DNA from: Natronosalvus amylolyticus
Lineage (GTDB): Archaea; Halobacteriota; Halobacteria; Halobacteriales; Natrialbaceae
NCBI RefSeq assembly: GCF_024298845.1
Contig: NZ_CP101156.1
Coordinates: forward strand, 2,852,001-2,916,000
Length of the DNA stretch: 64,000 bases
Reading direction: 5' to 3'
Shown one piece after another: positions 61,458-64,000 of this stretch (position 1 is the stretch's first letter; each line of letters starts with the position of its first letter). The notes under the pieces were generated by a model. The model saw nothing but the letters and a program-made list of their open reading frames with translations. It searched no databases and was not told the origin of the DNA. The translations under genes and the position numbers were made by a program.

Positions 61458-62618
61458 TCACTCGAACGCGGCGATCCCGGTCAGGTCCTGGCCGAGCACG
61501 AGCGTGTGAATGTCGTGGGTCCCCTCGTAGGTGTAGACGGTCTCGAGGTTGGCCATGTGCCGCATCGGGGAGTAGTCGGTAGTGATGCCGTTGCCGCCGA
61601 GCATTTCGCGGGCGACGCGCGCCTGATCGCGTGCCATGCGGACGTTGTTGCGTTTGGCCATCGAGACGTGCTGTGGACGCAGGTCGCCACGCTCTTTGAG
61701 GTCGGCCAGCCGGTAGGCAAGCAACTGTGCGAGCGTGATCTGGGTCGCCATCTCCGCCAGTTTCTCCTGTTGAATCTGGAAGCGAGCGATGGGACCGCCG
61801 AACTGGTCGCGCTCGAGGGCGTACTCGCGGGCGGTCTCGAAACAGTCTCGAGCGGCACCGATAGCGCCCCAGGCGATGCCGTAGCGCGCCTGCGTGAGAC
61901 ACGACAGCGGGCCTTTCATGCCCTGGACGCCGGGCAACACGTTCTCCTCGGGAATTCGGACGTCGTTCAGGCCGATTTCGCCCGTGATCGAGGCACGAAG
62001 CGAGAGTTTTTCGGTGATCTTGTTCGTCGTCACGCCATCGCGGTCGGTTTCGACCAGAAAGCCCCGCACGGTGTCCTCGTTCGAGCGGTCTTTGGCCCAG
62101 ACGACGGCGACGTCCGAAATCGGGGAGTTGGTGATCCAGGTTTTCGAGCCGTTGAGCACGTAGCCGTCGGCGTCTTTTTCGGCGTGAGTCTGCATCCCCG
62201 AGGGGTTCGAACCGTGTTCTGGCTCGGTGAGACCGAAGCAACCCACAGCTTCACCGGCCCCCAGTCGCGGAAGCCACTCCTCTTTCTGTGCCTCGCTCCC
62301 GAAGGCGTGAATCGGGTACATCACGAGTGCGCCCTGAACCGAGGCCATCGAGCGCAGCCCCGAGTCACACGCCTCGAGTTCCTGCATCAACAGACCGTAG
62401 GCGGTCTCGGAAACGTTCGGCGAGCCGTACCCCTCGAGGTTGGGCGCGAAAAAGCCCATTTCGCCCATCTCGGGAATGAGTTCGGTCGGGAACGTACCGG
62501 CTTCGAAGTGGTCGCCGATGTCGGGGCGCACCTGTTCGTCGACGAACTGGCGTGCCGTGTCCCGAATCAGGCGTTCTTCCTCGTCGAGGTCTGCCTCGAG
62601 GTCGACGTAATCGAGCAT
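61458..62618 (-). CDS. gcdH: Glutaryl-CoA dehydrogenase-like acyl-CoA dehydrogenase
   Basis: This 386-residue flavoprotein closely follows the glutaryl-CoA dehydrogenase pattern. Seen are LRSMASVQGALVM with the substrate-binding Arg-Ser, GCFGLTEPEHGSNPSGM, GSKTWITNSPISDVAVVWAK, EENVLPG, the family's LTQARYGIAWGAIGAA, and the catalytic Glu in VYTYEGTHDIHTLVLGQ. GcdH oxidatively decarboxylates glutaryl-CoA to crotonyl-CoA in lysine and tryptophan breakdown. It is divergent from an aldehyde dehydrogenase gene, which fits a glutarate route. Other acyl-CoA substrates remain possible. Confidence 0.88.
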   Translation of the reverse strand: MLDYVDLEADLDEEERLIRDTARQFVDEQVRPDIGDHFEAGTFPTELIPEMGEMGFFAPNLEGYGSPNVSETAYGLLMQELEACDSGLRSMASVQGALVMYPIHAFGSEAQKEEWLPRLGAGEAVGCFGLTEPEHGSNPSGMQTHAEKDADGYVLNGSKTWITNSPISDVAVVWAKDRSNEDTVRGFLVETDRDGVTTNKITEKLSLRASITGEIGLNDVRIPEENVLPGVQGMKGPLSCLTQARYGIAWGAIGAARDCFETAREYALERDQFGGPIARFQIQQEKLAEMATQITLAQLLAYRLADLKERGDLRPQHVSMAKRNNVRMARDQARVAREMLGGNGITTDYSPMRHMANLETVYTYEGTHDIHTLVLGQDLTGIAAFE

Positions 62619-62784
62619 AGTTGCGTCTCCGTGTGACGATGTAAAAAGCCCTCCTATCTGGGTGCAATATTTGCCATCCGCGGGTTCGCTCCGAACCGAC
62701 TGCGCTCTGGTGATACGGAACAGTACTCCCGCCGAGTGATAGTCGTGGCGTACCTTTAGAACGTCGCCGCCCTACTGCTGGTGT

Positions 62785-64000
62785 ATGCACGCCCCTCTCT
62801 CCCACTCGCAGTGTTTTTCGTCGACAGCGCTTTCACCCGCCGATCTCGAGTCGCTCGCCGATCGAGTGGCGGTGCCAGCGGCTGAAACGGACGATATCGT
62901 GGTGCGAACGCCGATTACCGACGAACCGATCGGGTCGGTGCCGGCTGGCGACGAATCGACCGTAAACGCCACCGTCGAGCGCGCTCACGAGGCACAGGCT
63001 GGCTGGGAAACCCGCGATCCAGTCGACAGAGCGGCCGTCCTCGAGCGATTCGGTGATCTCGTCCTCGAGCACCGGGACCGATTGCTGGATCTGGTGCAAC
63101 TCGAGACCGGCAAATCCCGGGCGCACGCCGCCGAAGAACTGCTCGACGTGCCGGCGACGTGTACGTACTACGCTCGCGAGGGGCCGGCCGTCCTCGCCGA
63201 CGAGGCTCGAGATGGAGCGTTTTCGTTCGCGACCGACGCGCGTGTCACCTACGACCCGGTCGGCGTCGTCGGGATTATCTCGCCGTGGAACTATCCACTG
63301 ACGCTGTCGATGACGGACGCGATTCCGGCCTTGCTCGCGGGCAACGCCGTCGTCTGTAAACCCGACGAGAAGACACCGTTTATCGCGCTCGCACTCGCCG
63401 AACTCCTCGAGGAAGCCGGGCTTCCGGACGGCGTCTTTTCGATAGTCACCGGTTCGGGTCCCATCGTCGGCCCCGCGCTCATCGACCGAGTGGACTACCT
63501 GGCCTTCACCGGCGGCACCGAAACGGGGCGCGTCGTCGCGGAACAGGCGGGTCACAACCTGATCGACTGCTCCCTCGAGTTGGGCGGCAAAAACCCCTTC
63601 ATCGTTCTGGCTGACGCCGACCTCGAGCGAACGGCTCGCGGGGCCGTTCAGGGCTGTTTCACCAACGCGGGCCAGCTCTGTCTCGCCGCCGAACGGGTCT
63701 ACGTGGAGGCGTCGGTGTACGACGACTTCCTCGAGGCATTCGTCGGGGAAACCCGAAAACTCACGCTCGGCACCGGCATCGGCGACGCTGCCGACGTCGG
63801 CTCACTCATCGACGGCGACCAACTCGAGCGCGTCGAGGCCCACGTCGAGGATGCACTCGAGCGGGGGGCGTCCGTCCTGACGGGTGGGCGGGCCCGCCCC
63901 GAACTCGGGCCGTTCTGTTACGAGCCGACGATTCTGACTGACGTCGACCCGGCGTCTCGAGCCGCCTGTGAGGAGACGTTCGGCCCAGTCGTGAGCGTCG
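62785..64000 (+). CDS. Aldehyde dehydrogenase, succinate-semialdehyde type (partial)
   Basis: The start (MHAPLSHS, ATG 62785) and about 405 codons are present; the frame runs off the window. The Rossmann part shows GIISPWNYPLTLSMTDAIPA and VCKPDEKTP; the catalytic Glu is in LELGGKNPF and the Cys in NAGQLCLAAERV. The closest style is succinate- or glutarate-semialdehyde dehydrogenase. Divergence from gcdH suggests a role in lysine/glutarate breakdown, as inference. Confidence 0.92.
   Translation, partial: MHAPLSHSQCFSSTALSPADLESLADRVAVPAAETDDIVVRTPITDEPIGSVPAGDESTVNATVERAHEAQAGWETRDPVDRAAVLERFGDLVLEHRDRLLDLVQLETGKSRAHAAEELLDVPATCTYYAREGPAVLADEARDGAFSFATDARVTYDPVGVVGIISPWNYPLTLSMTDAIPALLAGNAVVCKPDEKTPFIALALAELLEEAGLPDGVFSIVTGSGPIVGPALIDRVDYLAFTGGTETGRVVAEQAGHNLIDCSLELGGKNPFIVLADADLERTARGAVQGCFTNAGQLCLAAERVYVEASVYDDFLEAFVGETRKLTLGTGIGDAADVGSLIDGDQLERVEAHVEDALERGASVLTGGRARPELGPFCYEPTILTDVDPASRAACEETFGPVVSV

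Noticed and set aside
61089-62636. 515-codon plus-strand frame opposite the acyl-CoA dehydrogenase gene
   Set aside because: It is the antisense shadow of a strongly recognised enzyme gene; long antisense frames are normal in such GC-rich genomes.

Overview
This window is chromosomal DNA from an extremely halophilic archaeon (class Halobacteria). The evidence is the very acidic proteome, high GC, constant use of the hexamer CTCGAG, archaeal information-processing genes (aIF2-gamma, Rpo7/RpoE1, Spt4, Sec61-beta, Nog1, Trm1), bat-type HTH regulators, Tat signal peptides, MptA and a cis-prenyltransferase pair. Gene style suggests the order Natrialbales, but this is inference. All calls come from reading the sequence; no database search was run.

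Layout: 0-6.7 kb holds the 3' end of glmS, a 1-kb gene-poor stretch, a surface protein with Ser-Asp repeats, an SDR, a type IV prepilin peptidase, Trm1 and a SWIM protein. 7.0-13.3 kb is a minus-strand anaerobic-respiration operon: small acidic protein, Tat-exported molybdopterin reductase, Fe-S subunit, NrfD-type anchor, TorD-type chaperone and a bat-type regulator, with a Cys-rich bat-type regulator upstream. 13.5-19.2 kb holds tRNA-Thr, a crotonase-like protein, a long DUF92 membrane protein and two dissimilar cis-prenyltransferase genes. 19.4-22.5 kb is the siroheme-to-heme block (fused siroheme decarboxylase, SirC, HemA). 23-25 kb carries a FlaG-like protein, Nog1 and a small membrane protein.

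25.5-32.0 kb is the most unusual part. A CPH-type copper P-type ATPase is followed by a SHOCT membrane protein, a membrane-tethered winged-helix protein with a Met/His outer loop, and a secreted protein made almost wholly of ten 9-residue His/Met repeats. The SHOCT and repeat-protein genes share a gapless, about 62-bp promoter block. Next to this is a Tat-exported two-catalytic-domain peptidoglycan hydrolase (amidase, four SH3b-like repeats, glucosaminidase) in an organism expected to lack murein; it is a candidate secreted antibacterial weapon.

32.3-47 kb is mostly housekeeping (HisE, PdxT, Sec61-beta, FxsA, MptA, ABC and AAA ATPases, MBL hydrolase). It includes an Mrr-type nuclease with zinc ribbons and a C-terminal membrane helix, beside tRNA-Ile and copies of that tRNA's 3' end. 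47-54 kb carries envelope proteins, including PEGA and HEXXH-protease types. 54-57 kb is the aIF2-gamma/PIN/RpoE1/Spt4/dephospho-CoA kinase operon. 57-64 kb has photolyase, a geranylgeranyl-reductase-type enzyme, a YgfZ-like protein, and a divergent glutaryl-CoA dehydrogenase/aldehyde dehydrogenase pair that would fit lysine or glutarate breakdown.

Several intergenic regions carry short direct repeats, many built around CTCGAG, that no gene explains.
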